Shown here piece by piece: positions 8,530 to 17,419 of a DNA stretch of 64,000 bases. The notes under the pieces were generated by a model. It worked only from the letters and a program-made list of their open reading frames with translations, made no database searches and was not told the DNA's origin. This DNA is from Xylanibacter ruminicola Ga6B6 (GTDB lineage Bacteria > Bacteroidota > Bacteroidia > Bacteroidales > Bacteroidaceae), in assembly GCF_000687715.1 (NCBI RefSeq), contig NZ_JHXD01000016.1:1-64000 (forward strand). Direction: 5' to 3'. A program made the translations under genes and the position numbers. Every line of letters begins with the position of its first letter. Position 1 is the first letter of the stretch.

Positions 8530-9147
8530 ATGAAAAAGTTTTTGATAGCCATACTGATGGCAATGCCTGTAATAGCTTCGGCTCAGGACAATACTTGGGA
8601 GCGTATCGAACAGGAACCAGTTCCAACAGTAAACCCAGACGCCAAATATCTGGCAGATGGTGCAGTACCAGAGGTTAATGGAAAGGTTTGCTGGCAAACC
8701 ACTATCAAAGCGCCAGGCAAATCGGCTCAACAGATTTACGACATTCTGCTTAAGCAGATGGAAAAAATGGTAAACGAGCCCAACCAGATTGCCAATAGCG
8801 CCGTTGCCATTAAGGACGCCGATAAGCATGAGCTGGGTGCCGTATTCCACGAGTGGCTGGTATTCAAGAACACCACACTGTCACTCGACCGCACACAGTT
8901 TAACTTCCAGCTGATTGTAAAATGCAGTGACGAGCAGGCCGATGTAAAAATCGCCCACATTTCGTATAACTACGACATCGATCGCAAACCCGTACGCTAT
9001 ACTGCCGAAGAATGGATTACCGACAAATATGCCGTTAATAAGAAGCACACTAAGCTCTATCCTCTCTCGGCTAAGTTCCGCCGCAAAACTATTGACCGTA
9101 AGGACTTTATCTTCAATAAGTTCAATACGTTGTTAAACGATAAATAA
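8530..9147 (+). CDS. DUF4468 domain periplasmic protein, 205 aa
   Basis: A Sec signal peptide (MKKFLIAILMAMPVIASAQ, cleavage after about residue 19) leads a single domain resembling DUF4468, a Bacteroidota family with an alpha/beta fold and unknown role. Characteristic parts are the start ADGAVPEVNGKVCWQTTIKA and the helix with AQQIYDILLKQMEKM. It is followed after 5 bases by a 57-residue membrane protein and then by a porin-like gene, suggesting an envelope-related transcription unit. The exact function is unknown. Confidence 0.8.
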   Translation: MKKFLIAILMAMPVIASAQDNTWERIEQEPVPTVNPDAKYLADGAVPEVNGKVCWQTTIKAPGKSAQQIYDILLKQMEKMVNEPNQIANSAVAIKDADKHELGAVFHEWLVFKNTTLSLDRTQFNFQLIVKCSDEQADVKIAHISYNYDIDRKPVRYTAEEWITDKYAVNKKHTKLYPLSAKFRRKTIDRKDFIFNKFNTLLNDK

Positions 9148-9152
9148 ATAAC

Positions 9153-9326
9153 ATGAGCAAAGACCAGATACGCAATATTCTGAATTTTATCTTTATGATT
9201 GGTGCAATCGTGGGACTGTATTTTTTTCTCTCTAAGAACGAAGAACGACATACCCTCGGTTTGTACATCATTTTATTCTCTATGTGCTTCAAGCTAGCCG
9301 AATCGTCTATGCGAATGATCAAATAA
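9153..9326 (+). CDS. Small membrane protein, 57 aa
   Basis: An ATG at 9153 opens a 57-codon frame with two hydrophobic segments, residues about 9-26 and 35-47, joined by the charged loop SKNEERHT. It starts 5 bases after the DUF4468 stop and ends 3 bases before the porin-like ATG, so it fits the gap exactly and shares their strand. That tight fit is the main argument that it is real. No family is recognised. Confidence 0.7.
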   Translation: MSKDQIRNILNFIFMIGAIVGLYFFLSKNEERHTLGLYIILFSMCFKLAESSMRMIK

Positions 9327-9329
9327 TCC

Positions 9330-11660
9330 ATGTACAGAAGACTATACACACTTATCGTAGCACTATTGGCGCTGACTCATGTCAGCGCTCAGACCGATCG
9401 TGATTTCAATCAGATTGATGAGAACGGAAATGTAAGCCGCCGAAGCGAGAACTTCAACAAGCACAGCAAGGATTCCACACAGCATAAAGAGATCCCCAAG
9501 GGACTCTATACGTGGACCATAGACAGAAGGTTTGGTGATGTAATTCCTACAGAACCCGACACCCTGTCGCACTTGTTTATGAATACCACTTTCAATAGTG
9601 GCATGTATGGCGACTATAACACCACAGGAAGCAATTACACCGCCCGACTGAGTCGTATCTTTATCGACCGTCCTTATGGCGAATACTTCATATTCACCGA
9701 ACCTTATAGTTTTGTGAACAAGAAACCTGATGCATTGCTATACATGAATACTTTGTCGCCCTACACTAGCGTACTATACGACAATTGCGGCGACAAGACC
9801 AACGGTGAGGACCATATCGATGCCAAATTCGCAGTAAATGCCAACAAGCGTCTCAACTTCGGATTCGATTTGGATTATGCTTATGCTCGCGGCTATTACA
9901 GCAATCAGAACGTTTCACACTTTAACGGTACCTTGTTTGGTTCGTATTTAGGCGATCGTTATCAGATGCATTTCTTCTTTAATGCAGCTCACCAGAAGAC
10001 TTCAGAGAATGGTGGTATCACAACTGACGACTACGTAACCCATCCCGAATCTTTTACCGACAATTATACTGAAAGTGAAATTCCTACCGTACTCTCCAAG
10101 AATTGGAATCGTAACGACCACCAGCACCTGTTCCTGAGTCATCGTTACAACATTGGTTTCTATCGCATGGTAAAGATGACCGACGAAGAAATCAAGGCCC
10201 GCCAGTTTGCCAAGGAATCCATGAAGGAGCACGAGGCTGAAAAAGAGCAGAAGAATGCCGATGAGAGAGAATTGCGTAAAGAAAAAGAGGCCATAAAGCC
10301 TACCGGCCGCCCAGAAGGAGCTAAAGTAGTAGGCAAAGAACCACAAAGAGACTCACTCGATATAGCTGCCGACACCACCCGCATAAAAATTGACGGTCAG
10401 GCTGCCATCGATAGTTTGAATCGCTTGCAGGCTATTCAAGATTCTATCGACGCCACGATGAAACGCGAGTACGTACCTGTTACCAGTTTCATCCACACAC
10501 TCGATATCAGCAACTACAACCACATCTATCAGGCCTATAGCACGCCAACAAATTATTATCAGAACACCTATTATAAACAGGGTTTGACATACGGCAACGA
10601 CTCGATTTACGATCAAGTCAAGCACCAGCATATCAAGAACACGTTGGCATTGGCCCTGCTCGAAGGTTTCAATAAATACGTAAAGGCCGGATTAAAGGCA
10701 TTTGTATCGTACGAACACAACACCTACCAGATGCCTGAATTTGAAAATGATTTGCTGCTTTGGAATAAATGGAAAGAGTATAACCTTACATTCGGTGCCC
10801 AGTTGAGTAAGACGCAAGGTAAGACGCTGCATTTCAACCTTACTGCCGAGAGATGGCTTTCGGGAGCCGATGCTGGCGACATGACTATCGACTTCAGTAC
10901 CGATCTTAACTTCCCATTATTCGGCGATACCGTCCAGCTGGCAGCATCAGCTTTCTATCAGCAGTGCAACCCTGTATTCCTGCAAGCCACCTATCACTCT
11001 AAGCATATCTGGTGGGATAACAATTTCGACAGAGAAAAACGCAGTCGCATTGAGGGTCTGTTCAGTTATCAGAAGACCAATACCAAACTGCGTATAGCTG
11101 CCGAAAATATCAAGAACTACACCTACTACGGTATGAGTTACGACCTGACCGATAATGGAGGACGTAAGAATATGACCGCAGGTGTTTATCAGGAAGGCGA
11201 GAATATCCAGATACTTACAGCTCAGCTGCATCAGAATTTCCGCTTGGGCCCACTGAACTGGGAGAACGTCATCACCTATCAGAAATCCAGCAACAAGGAA
11301 GTTTTACCCTTGCCCGACCTGAATATCTTCACCAATCTTTACCTGAAGTTTAAGATAGCCAAGGTGCTGGGTGTAGAACTGGGTGCTGATGCCACCTACT
11401 TTACCAAGTATTACGCCCCTGATTTCTGTCCTGCCATCAACCAGTTTGCAGTTCAGAAAAACGAGGCCAGCCGTGTTGAATTAGGTGAGTTCCCCTTTAT
11501 TGATGTATATGCTAACATGACACTGAAGGGTGTAAGATTCTTCCTGGTAATGACTAATGTAGTAAACAGTGGTGCAAACCACATGAAGTTCCTCACACCA
11601 CACTATCCCACCAACGGATCAGTACTACACTTTGGTGTTTCGTGGCCTTTCTTCAACTAA
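9330..11660 (+). CDS. Putative outer membrane porin (Porin_10-like), 776 aa
   Basis: A signal peptide (cut near VSAQ, residue 21) leads a long protein rich in alternating aromatic and polar residues and in Tyr, Asn and Thr, typical of an outer membrane beta-barrel. The region with FNSGMYGDYNTTGSNY and the C-terminal strand ending in GVSWPFFN resemble the Bacteroidota putative porin family. Residues about 285-370 form a highly charged, Lys/Glu-rich insert that is probably periplasmic or coiled. It ends with a 4-bp convergent overlap with menA. Substrate is unknown. Confidence 0.8.
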   Translation: MYRRLYTLIVALLALTHVSAQTDRDFNQIDENGNVSRRSENFNKHSKDSTQHKEIPKGLYTWTIDRRFGDVIPTEPDTLSHLFMNTTFNSGMYGDYNTTGSNYTARLSRIFIDRPYGEYFIFTEPYSFVNKKPDALLYMNTLSPYTSVLYDNCGDKTNGEDHIDAKFAVNANKRLNFGFDLDYAYARGYYSNQNVSHFNGTLFGSYLGDRYQMHFFFNAAHQKTSENGGITTDDYVTHPESFTDNYTESEIPTVLSKNWNRNDHQHLFLSHRYNIGFYRMVKMTDEEIKARQFAKESMKEHEAEKEQKNADERELRKEKEAIKPTGRPEGAKVVGKEPQRDSLDIAADTTRIKIDGQAAIDSLNRLQAIQDSIDATMKREYVPVTSFIHTLDISNYNHIYQAYSTPTNYYQNTYYKQGLTYGNDSIYDQVKHQHIKNTLALALLEGFNKYVKAGLKAFVSYEHNTYQMPEFENDLLLWNKWKEYNLTFGAQLSKTQGKTLHFNLTAERWLSGADAGDMTIDFSTDLNFPLFGDTVQLAASAFYQQCNPVFLQATYHSKHIWWDNNFDREKRSRIEGLFSYQKTNTKLRIAAENIKNYTYYGMSYDLTDNGGRKNMTAGVYQEGENIQILTAQLHQNFRLGPLNWENVITYQKSSNKEVLPLPDLNIFTNLYLKFKIAKVLGVELGADATYFTKYYAPDFCPAINQFAVQKNEASRVELGEFPFIDVYANMTLKGVRFFLVMTNVVNSGANHMKFLTPHYPTNGSVLHFGVSWPFFN

Positions 11661-12571
11661 AGCAGCAGAAGTCCAAGACTCACGCAAACACCATAGATAA
11701 AGATATTACGCGCTGTTTCTCCTAAGCAGAGATTCAGCGCTTTTCCTTGATATATACGCTTTATCTTCAAATACGTCATAAAATGAAGCAACAGATAGAT
11801 AAACGGAAATACAAAGGCAAGCAGATGACCATTCAATAGGAATATACCACCAAGAATCATAGCGCCTACACCTACACCGATATACAATTGCAAACCAGCT
11901 TTAGCACCTAAACGCACAATAATGGTATTCTTACCAGCCTGACGATCGTTATCTCTGTCGCGGAAATTATTCACAATCAGAAGCGCATCGATAACCAGTC
12001 CACAAGCTATCGAAGCAAGTACCAGTTCCCAAGTAAACTCATGAAGCTGGATATAATAGGTACAGCAGACAGGAACCAAACCAAAAAACACAAGTACCAA
12101 CAAATCGCCTAAGCCTTGATACGAGAACCACGTGGTATAAAGGAATGCAAATATCACACATATCATTCCAACCAGCACCATCTCGAAACCGCCATAATAC
12201 ACTAGCGGCAAACCAATCACACAAGCTATGCAGGTTGTCAAGGCAATCGCTTTCTTCATCGAATCAAGTTTAACCCAACCTTGTGCACAAGCTCTTCGAG
12301 GACCTAATCGTGTTTCTGCATCATCGGTACCATTTACAAAATCAAAAAAATCGTTGATAAAGTTGGCATCTATCTGCATGGCAAAGGCGAACAGCAAGCA
12401 CAGCAATGCTGCAACCCAACTAAAAGTTCCTTCACCAAACTGTGCCGCATCAGAATATGCCAAAGCCATACCTATCATCACAGGAACCGCAGCTCCTGAT
12501 AATGTTTTTGGACGGGCGGCCAACAACCATGCTTTAGCCGAATCCGTCACAATTTTTTGTTCTTCTGCCAT
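11657..12571 (-). CDS. menA: 1,4-dihydroxy-2-naphthoate polyprenyltransferase MenA, 304 aa
   Basis: A membrane protein of the UbiA superfamily that attaches the polyprenyl tail to dihydroxynaphthoate in menaquinone synthesis. It has the first Asp-rich motif NDFFDFVNGTDDAE and the second motif NNFRDRDNDRQAGKNT, which bind Mg-diphosphate, and about eight to nine hydrophobic segments. I start it at the ATG at 12571; a longer frame begins 17 codons upstream but would include the promoter -7 box. No other men genes are in the window. It overlaps the porin-like gene tail-to-tail by 4 bp. Confidence 0.92.
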   Translation of the reverse strand: MAEEQKIVTDSAKAWLLAARPKTLSGAAVPVMIGMALAYSDAAQFGEGTFSWVAALLCLLFAFAMQIDANFINDFFDFVNGTDDAETRLGPRRACAQGWVKLDSMKKAIALTTCIACVIGLPLVYYGGFEMVLVGMICVIFAFLYTTWFSYQGLGDLLVLVFFGLVPVCCTYYIQLHEFTWELVLASIACGLVIDALLIVNNFRDRDNDRQAGKNTIIVRLGAKAGLQLYIGVGVGAMILGGIFLLNGHLLAFVFPFIYLLLHFMTYLKIKRIYQGKALNLCLGETARNIFIYGVCVSLGLLLL

Positions 12572-12587
12572 AATTTTCTTAAAATTT

Positions 12588-12623
12588 CTTGCAAAAGTAA
12601 CTACTTTTTTGTAAATTTGCAAA
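12588..12623. promoter_or_regulatory. Interleaved divergent promoters of menA and the HD hydrolase gene
   Basis: Minus strand for menA: TTTG (12623-12620), 20 bp, TACTTTTG (12599-12592). Plus strand for the HD gene: TTG (12589-12591), 20 bp, TAAATTTG (12612-12619). Each -33 element sits against the other promoter's -7 box, so RNA polymerase can probably occupy only one promoter at a time. Confidence 0.7.
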
Positions 12624-12640
12624 GAAAATCAAAACTTTTT

Positions 12641-13297
12641 ATGACAAGCAATACCCCGAGTCTGGATTTAGTGGAGTTTATCGAGACACAGATTCTCCCA
12701 AAATACGCTGAGTTTGACCGTGCACATAACATGGAGCACGTCACAAGAGTTATACGCAATTCTCTCGAGCTGGTTAGGGCTACGGGAGCTGACGTCAACA
12801 TGGTTTATACCATTGCTGCCTACCACGATCTGGGCATGTGCGGCCATCGCGCCGATCACCATATGCGTGGCGGTAAGATTCTGGCAGCTGATGCCCGCCT
12901 GAAAAAATGGTTCTCGATCGAACAGATCAAGATTATGAAAGAGGCCGTAGAGGATCATCGTGCATCAGCCAGTCGCAGTCCCCGTTCTATATACGGCAAG
13001 ATTGTGGCCGAAGCTGATAGAGACATCGATCCCGACCGTATTATTCGTCGCTGTATCCAGTTCGGTTTGGCTAACTATCCCGAGAAATCAGTAGAGGAAC
13101 ATTGGGCTCGCTTCAAAGAGCATATGGCCAGCAAGTACTCAAAGGACGGCTATATTAAACTATGGATTCCCAATTCGCCGAACGCCAAGCGACTCAACGA
13201 ATTGAGAACCATTATCGAACAGCCACAACAACTTCGTGAGGCTTTCGACCGTATTTTCCCAGAAGAAGCAGCTATCTCAGATACAGAAAGTAAATAG
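12641..13297 (+). CDS. HD-domain hydrolase, 218 aa
   Basis: The metal-binding HD signature is present: His33 in HNMEHV, His62-Asp63 in AYHDLG and Asp126 in AEADRD. The fold matches the HD superfamily of small phosphohydrolases acting on nucleotides or related phosphates; the substrate cannot be read from sequence. The start is the ATG at 12641, because the longer frame begins inside menA. The C-terminus overlaps the converging small membrane protein gene by 26 bp. Confidence 0.85.
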   Translation: MTSNTPSLDLVEFIETQILPKYAEFDRAHNMEHVTRVIRNSLELVRATGADVNMVYTIAAYHDLGMCGHRADHHMRGGKILAADARLKKWFSIEQIKIMKEAVEDHRASASRSPRSIYGKIVAEADRDIDPDRIIRRCIQFGLANYPEKSVEEHWARFKEHMASKYSKDGYIKLWIPNSPNAKRLNELRTIIEQPQQLREAFDRIFPEEAAISDTESK

Positions 13298-13424
13298 CTG
13301 CAAGTGCCACTACCATCGCAATCAGAATGGCCGACTTGATGAGACAAGAAGCAACTTTCTTAATCACCAAGAAGGCTACCACGATGGCTACCAGCACAAA
13401 TATGTAATAACTCACGTTTCCCAT
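13272..13424 (-). CDS. Small membrane protein, 50 aa
   Basis: From the ATG at 13424 the frame gives a hydrophobic 50-residue protein with two likely membrane segments (residues 5-21 and 29-47) around KKVASCLIK. It starts one base after the stop of the pseudouridine synthase gene on the same strand, which supports translation as the second gene of that transcript. Its last 26 bases overlap the end of the HD gene on the opposite strand. A longer frame starting at 13484 lies inside the upstream gene and is less likely. No family recognised. Confidence 0.6.
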   Translation of the reverse strand: MGNVSYYIFVLVAIVVAFLVIKKVASCLIKSAILIAMVVALAAIYFLYLR

Positions 13425-13425
13425 T

Positions 13426-14322
13426 TTACTTAAATAGTTTTTTGAATGCAGTAGGAACAGGTGTTTCAAACTCCATAGGCTCACCAGTTACAGGGTGATG
13501 GAAGCACAGCAACCAGGCATGCAGACAAAGACGGTGGATAGGATCATCGCCATTGCCGTACTTAGGATCACCACATACAGGATGTCCCATATCAGCCGAA
13601 TGCACACGAATCTGATTCTTACGACCTGTCTCGAGCTTGAACTCTACCAACGAGTAATCGGTAGTGCGGTCTAACACATGATAATGCGTAACGGCATACT
13701 TACCACCATTATCGGTAGGCGAAGAATAAGTAACATACGCCTTATTGTCCTTCAGCCAGTTGGCAATAGTACCCTCGTCGTTCTCCATTTCTCCTGAACA
13801 TACAGCTACATATCGGCGATCGTACACGATATCATGCCAGTTATGCTCCAGAATCTGTTCGGTTTCCATATCCTTGGCATAAACCATCAGTCCACTGGTA
13901 TCACGATCCAGTCGGTGTACCACATGTGCCGTACATTTCTGACGCGACTTCTTGAAATAATCATCCAGCACCGTCTTTACGTTCAATGTTGAGTGACCAG
14001 CCGCCATAGAGAGAATGCCCTCAGCCTTCTCAATCACAATCAGCCATTTATCCTCGTAAACGATTTTCACGTAACGACTCTTAAACGACTGCTGATTGCG
14101 CTTGGTTTTACTAACAGCCACCTTCATGCCTGGTTCCAACTGGAAATCAAACTGACTAACGGTCTTGCCGTTTACTTTGATACCTCTACCCTGCAGAGTC
14201 GCCTTAATCTTTGAACGACTTTGCTGAACATTGGCCAACAGCCATTCCAACAACGGCATCGACTCGTTGACCACCAGGTGCTCATAGTCACCCTCTCGAT
14301 TATAGCCTGCGTTATATCTCAT
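13426..14322 (-). CDS. RluA-family pseudouridine synthase, 298 aa
   Basis: An S4 RNA-binding domain lies at about residues 20-75 (SRSKIKATLQGRGIKVNGK), followed by the synthase domain with HRLDRDTSG at 136-144; Asp139 is the expected catalytic residue. The late RKNQIRVH and GDPKYG motifs are also present. Such enzymes convert uridine to pseudouridine in rRNA or tRNA. It is closest in layout to RluD/RluC types, but the target site cannot be assigned. A TACCTTTG box lies 20 bases upstream. Confidence 0.92.
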   Translation of the reverse strand: MRYNAGYNREGDYEHLVVNESMPLLEWLLANVQQSRSKIKATLQGRGIKVNGKTVSQFDFQLEPGMKVAVSKTKRNQQSFKSRYVKIVYEDKWLIVIEKAEGILSMAAGHSTLNVKTVLDDYFKKSRQKCTAHVVHRLDRDTSGLMVYAKDMETEQILEHNWHDIVYDRRYVAVCSGEMENDEGTIANWLKDNKAYVTYSSPTDNGGKYAVTHYHVLDRTTDYSLVEFKLETGRKNQIRVHSADMGHPVCGDPKYGNGDDPIHRLCLHAWLLCFHHPVTGEPMEFETPVPTAFKKLFK

Positions 14323-14342
14323 TTCAACATCTTATTTGGCGG

Positions 14343-14350
14343 CAAAGGTA
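14343..14350 (-). promoter_or_regulatory. -7 box of the pseudouridine synthase gene
   Basis: TACCTTTG on the minus strand, 20 bases before the ATG at 14322. Its upstream part is occupied by the uxaC terminator hairpin, so no independent -33 element can be seen. Confidence 0.6.
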
Positions 14351-14359
14351 CAAAAAAAA

Positions 14360-14381
14360 CCGCAGATTCGAAAATCTGCGG
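14360..14381 (-). terminator. Terminator of uxaC
   Basis: CCGCAGATT (14360-14368) and AATCTGCGG (14373-14381) form a 9-bp perfect stem with a 4-base loop. Read on the minus strand it is followed by eight T (14359-14352). It lies 13 bases after the uxaC stop. Confidence 0.85.
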
Positions 14382-14393
14382 CCTCTTTTTTTA

Positions 14394-15800
14394 TTAGTAG
14401 AATTTAAAGTAGCGTCGGGCGTTGTTATAACTGATGTCCTCAACCATGCGACTGAGAATCTCCATATCACAAGGCAACAGACCCTTCTCAACGTCGTTTC
14501 CAAGCATATTACAGAGAATACGACGGAAGTACTCATGACGTGGATAACTCAGGAACGAACGACTATCAGTAAGCATACCTACAAAGCGACTCAGCAAACC
14601 AAGAACCGAAAGGGCATTCATCTGACGAACCATACCGTCCATCTGGTCGTTGAACCACCAACCAGAACCGAACTGAATCTTGCCAGGCTCGCCACCCTGG
14701 AAGTTACCCAGCATAGTAGCAATCACCTCGTTGGCACAAGGATTCAGAGTATATAAGATGGTACGTGTAAGCTTATCCTTCATGTTCAGCTTGTTCAGGA
14801 AAGTCGACATAGCCTTAGCAGTATTGAACTCGCCAATAGAATCGAAACCTGTATCAGGACCGAGCTGGTTAAACATCTTAGTATTGTTATCGCGGATAGC
14901 GCCATAGTGGAACTGCTGTGTCCAGTCAGCATCAGCATCCATCTCAGCCATCACTGTCAGGAAGCAGTTCTTGAACTGACGAATCTCCAACTTTGAAAGC
15001 GACTGACCACGCATAGCCTTCTCGAAGATAGTCTCGATCTCAGAATCGGTGTATTCCTCATCGTAGAACTCCTCGATACCATGGTCAGAGAGCTTACAAC
15101 CATTCTCAGCAAAGAAGTCGTGACGCTTCTGCAAGGCATCAACCATATCGGAAAACTTCACAATATTAACATTGCTCACCTCAGCCAACTGCTCCACATA
15201 CTTTGAGAACTCAGCCTTCTCAATGTTCATAGCCTTGTCAGGACGCCATGCAGGAATCATCATGGGATCGTCCTTAGCCTTGGTCTTGGCATACTCAATG
15301 TGGTTATGCAGATCATCAACAGGATCATCGGTAGTACATACACACTCCACGTTGTAATGCTTCATCAGTCCACGAGCCGAGAACTCTGGCTGCTGAAGTT
15401 TCTCATTACACTCATCGAAAATCTCGCGTGCTGTCTTGGGCGAGAGCTGCTTGGTAATACCGAAGGCAGTTTTCAACTCCAGATGAGTCCAGTGATAAAG
15501 GGGGTTACGGAAAGTATAAGGAACGGTCTCAGCCCACTTCTCAAACTTTTCCCAATCGGTGGTATCCTTACCAGTGCAATACTTCTCGTCGATACCATTG
15601 GTGCGCATAGCACGCCACTTATAGTGGTCGCCACCCAACCACAACTCGGTTATGCTCTTAAACTTGTGGTCTTTGGCCACCATCTCAGGAATCAAATGAC
15701 AATGATAGTCGATAATGGGCATCTTAGCCGCATGATTGTGATACAAGTCCTGTGCCACCTGGGTCTCCAGAACGAAGTTATCATCATTGAATTGCTTCAT
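14394..15800 (-). CDS. uxaC: Uronate (glucuronate) isomerase, 468 aa
   Basis: UxaC converts D-glucuronate to D-fructuronate and D-galacturonate to D-tagaturonate, the entry step of uronic acid breakdown. The N-terminal motif IIDYHCHLIPE gives the metal-binding His pair of this amidohydrolase-superfamily enzyme, and the length is the usual one. No other uronate genes (uxuA, uxaB, kdgK) are next to it, so it stands alone. It is divergent from ansA, and both have TATCTTTG boxes in the 99-bp gap. Confidence 0.95.
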   Translation of the reverse strand: MKQFNDDNFVLETQVAQDLYHNHAAKMPIIDYHCHLIPEMVAKDHKFKSITELWLGGDHYKWRAMRTNGIDEKYCTGKDTTDWEKFEKWAETVPYTFRNPLYHWTHLELKTAFGITKQLSPKTAREIFDECNEKLQQPEFSARGLMKHYNVECVCTTDDPVDDLHNHIEYAKTKAKDDPMMIPAWRPDKAMNIEKAEFSKYVEQLAEVSNVNIVKFSDMVDALQKRHDFFAENGCKLSDHGIEEFYDEEYTDSEIETIFEKAMRGQSLSKLEIRQFKNCFLTVMAEMDADADWTQQFHYGAIRDNNTKMFNQLGPDTGFDSIGEFNTAKAMSTFLNKLNMKDKLTRTILYTLNPCANEVIATMLGNFQGGEPGKIQFGSGWWFNDQMDGMVRQMNALSVLGLLSRFVGMLTDSRSFLSYPRHEYFRRILCNMLGNDVEKGLLPCDMEILSRMVEDISYNNARRYFKFY

Positions 15801-15839
15801 AAAACTGTATGTTTATAGGTCCTTCTTAAAAATTTTCTG

Positions 15840-15878
15840 CAAAGATAATTAAAATCTCGGAGAAAAGCACTATCTTTG
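15840..15878. promoter_or_regulatory. Divergent -7 boxes of uxaC and ansA
   Basis: TATCTTTG occurs on the minus strand at 15847-15840 (for uxaC) and on the plus strand at 15871-15878 (for ansA). They are 23 bp apart and face away from each other, so the promoters overlap in their upstream parts. No clear -33 boxes are seen. Confidence 0.6.
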
Positions 15879-15899
15879 CAGAAAAATAAAACGTAAACG

Positions 15900-16937
15900 A
15901 TGACGTACCGCAGTAAAGTCCTTCTCATATACACCGGAGGCACCATTGGCATGAACCGGAACCCTCGCACTGGGGCTCTGGAGCCATTCGATTTTGAACA
16001 CCTTTTATATAATGTACCCGAACTGAAGCAGTTTGATATCACTATCGAAACATACCAGTTCGATCCACCTATTGATTCAAGTGACATGTCGCCTGCCATG
16101 TGGACAGATCTGTCGCATTGTATCGCCGACCACTACGATCAGTACGATGGATTTGTAGTTCTACATGGCACCGACACGATGGCCTTTACCGCCTCAGCCC
16201 TATCGTATATGCTTGAGAACCTCACCAAGCCCGTTATTTTCACTGGTTCGCAGTTACCTATCGGACAGCTGAGAACAGATGGCAAGGAAAATCTCATCAC
16301 AGCCATAGAAATTGCTGCAGCCAAAGATAGAGAAGGACATGCTTTGGTACCCGAGGTGGGCATTTATTTCGGTGGTCATCTGCTTCGTGGTAATCGCACT
16401 ACCAAGCAGAGCGCCGAGGAGTTTAATGCCTTCGAATCATTCAACTATCCCCATTTAGTTGAAGCTGGTGTGAACATCACCTATTACCACGATCGCATGC
16501 TGAAGCCAGATTGGGACAAGCCGATGGCTCCCCACTTTCGCATGGACAATAATGTGATTATCTTCTCGCTCTTCCCAGGAATCCGCGAAGATTTGATTCG
16601 TCACATCATTCATACGCCCAACCTGAAGGCCATTGTGATGCGTACCTTTGGCAGTGGCAACGCGCCCCAACGCCCATGGTTGTTGAATGCTCTACGTGAA
16701 GGAACCCGCAATGGCAAAGTAATTGTAAACATCAGTCAGTGTATGCAAGGTGCCGTTGAAATGGGCCGCTATGACAACGGATACCATCTACAGGAAGCAG
16801 GTGTTATCAGTGGTTGCGATTCTACCGTTGAAGCAGCAGTTACCAAACTGATGTTCCTGCAGGCACACTACCCCGACGATCCAGAAACGGTTCGCAAATA
16901 CATGCAACAGAGTATAAGAGGAGAGATATCGTTTTAG
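15900..16937 (+). CDS. ansA: Type I L-asparaginase, 345 aa
   Basis: Hydrolyses L-asparagine to aspartate and ammonia. The catalytic motifs are TGGTIGM (residues 12-18, nucleophile Thr15) and HGTDTM (89-94). There is no signal peptide, so it is the cytosolic type. Length agrees with AnsA. The last coding bases are part of a long hairpin that also forms the terminator and overlaps the end of nrdG on the opposite strand. Confidence 0.94.
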   Translation: MTYRSKVLLIYTGGTIGMNRNPRTGALEPFDFEHLLYNVPELKQFDITIETYQFDPPIDSSDMSPAMWTDLSHCIADHYDQYDGFVVLHGTDTMAFTASALSYMLENLTKPVIFTGSQLPIGQLRTDGKENLITAIEIAAAKDREGHALVPEVGIYFGGHLLRGNRTTKQSAEEFNAFESFNYPHLVEAGVNITYYHDRMLKPDWDKPMAPHFRMDNNVIIFSLFPGIREDLIRHIIHTPNLKAIVMRTFGSGNAPQRPWLLNALREGTRNGKVIVNISQCMQGAVEMGRYDNGYHLQEAGVISGCDSTVEAAVTKLMFLQAHYPDDPETVRKYMQQSIRGEISF

Positions 16938-16960
16938 TGATATCTCTCCTCTTATTTTTT
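16915..16960 (+). terminator. Terminator embedded in the end of ansA
   Basis: TAAGAGGAGAGATATC (16915-16930) pairs perfectly over 16 bp with GATATCTCTCCTCTTA (16939-16954). The 8-base loop holds the ansA stop codon, and six T follow (16955-16960). The left arm is ansA coding sequence, and the last 3 bases of the right arm are the nrdG stop codon. Confidence 0.9.
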
Positions 16961-17419
16961 CCAGAACCACGAGGTCATATCCTCCATCTCGCCGTCTTCT
17001 TTGATACGATACAACCGCTGATTGGTTGTTGGACTCTTCAAAGGACCTAAGTGTTTGATAAACGGCCCAATCTTGATATAGTCGAAATCACGCTTGTTGA
17101 TAGCCGATGATATGACCGTTTTACCACTATACCAAGCTACTTTGAACTCAGGGTGTACCTCTCGGATATATAATGCCAGCTGGCTAACGGCCTTGGGTTC
17201 GGCATCACCACCCATAAACGAGATACAAGTAATATCGGTACCAAACTTCTCTACAAACGCATCAATAGCTTCTGTATCAAGGGGTAATCCGATATCTTCC
17301 CAAAGGTAATAGCTATGACACCCAGGACAATGACACGGGCAATTACTAATGTTAATTGCCAGTGTCACTTCGTCGGGTATCTCTTGAAAAACTATGCCGG
17401 TATTGACGTATTTTAGCAT
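16952..17419 (-). CDS. nrdG: Anaerobic ribonucleotide reductase activating protein, 155 aa
   Basis: A short radical-SAM enzyme that generates the glycyl radical on NrdD. The CxxxCxxC iron-sulfur motif is Cys27, Cys31 and Cys34, and FMGGD supplies the Gly-rich SAM-binding part. It follows nrdD on the same strand with a 7-bp overlap, so the two are cotranscribed and probably translationally coupled. Its stop codon lies in the ansA terminator stem. Length is normal. Confidence 0.93.
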   Translation of the reverse strand: MLKYVNTGIVFQEIPDEVTLAINISNCPCHCPGCHSYYLWEDIGLPLDTEAIDAFVEKFGTDITCISFMGGDAEPKAVSQLALYIREVHPEFKVAWYSGKTVISSAINKRDFDYIKIGPFIKHLGPLKSPTTNQRLYRIKEDGEMEDMTSWFWKK

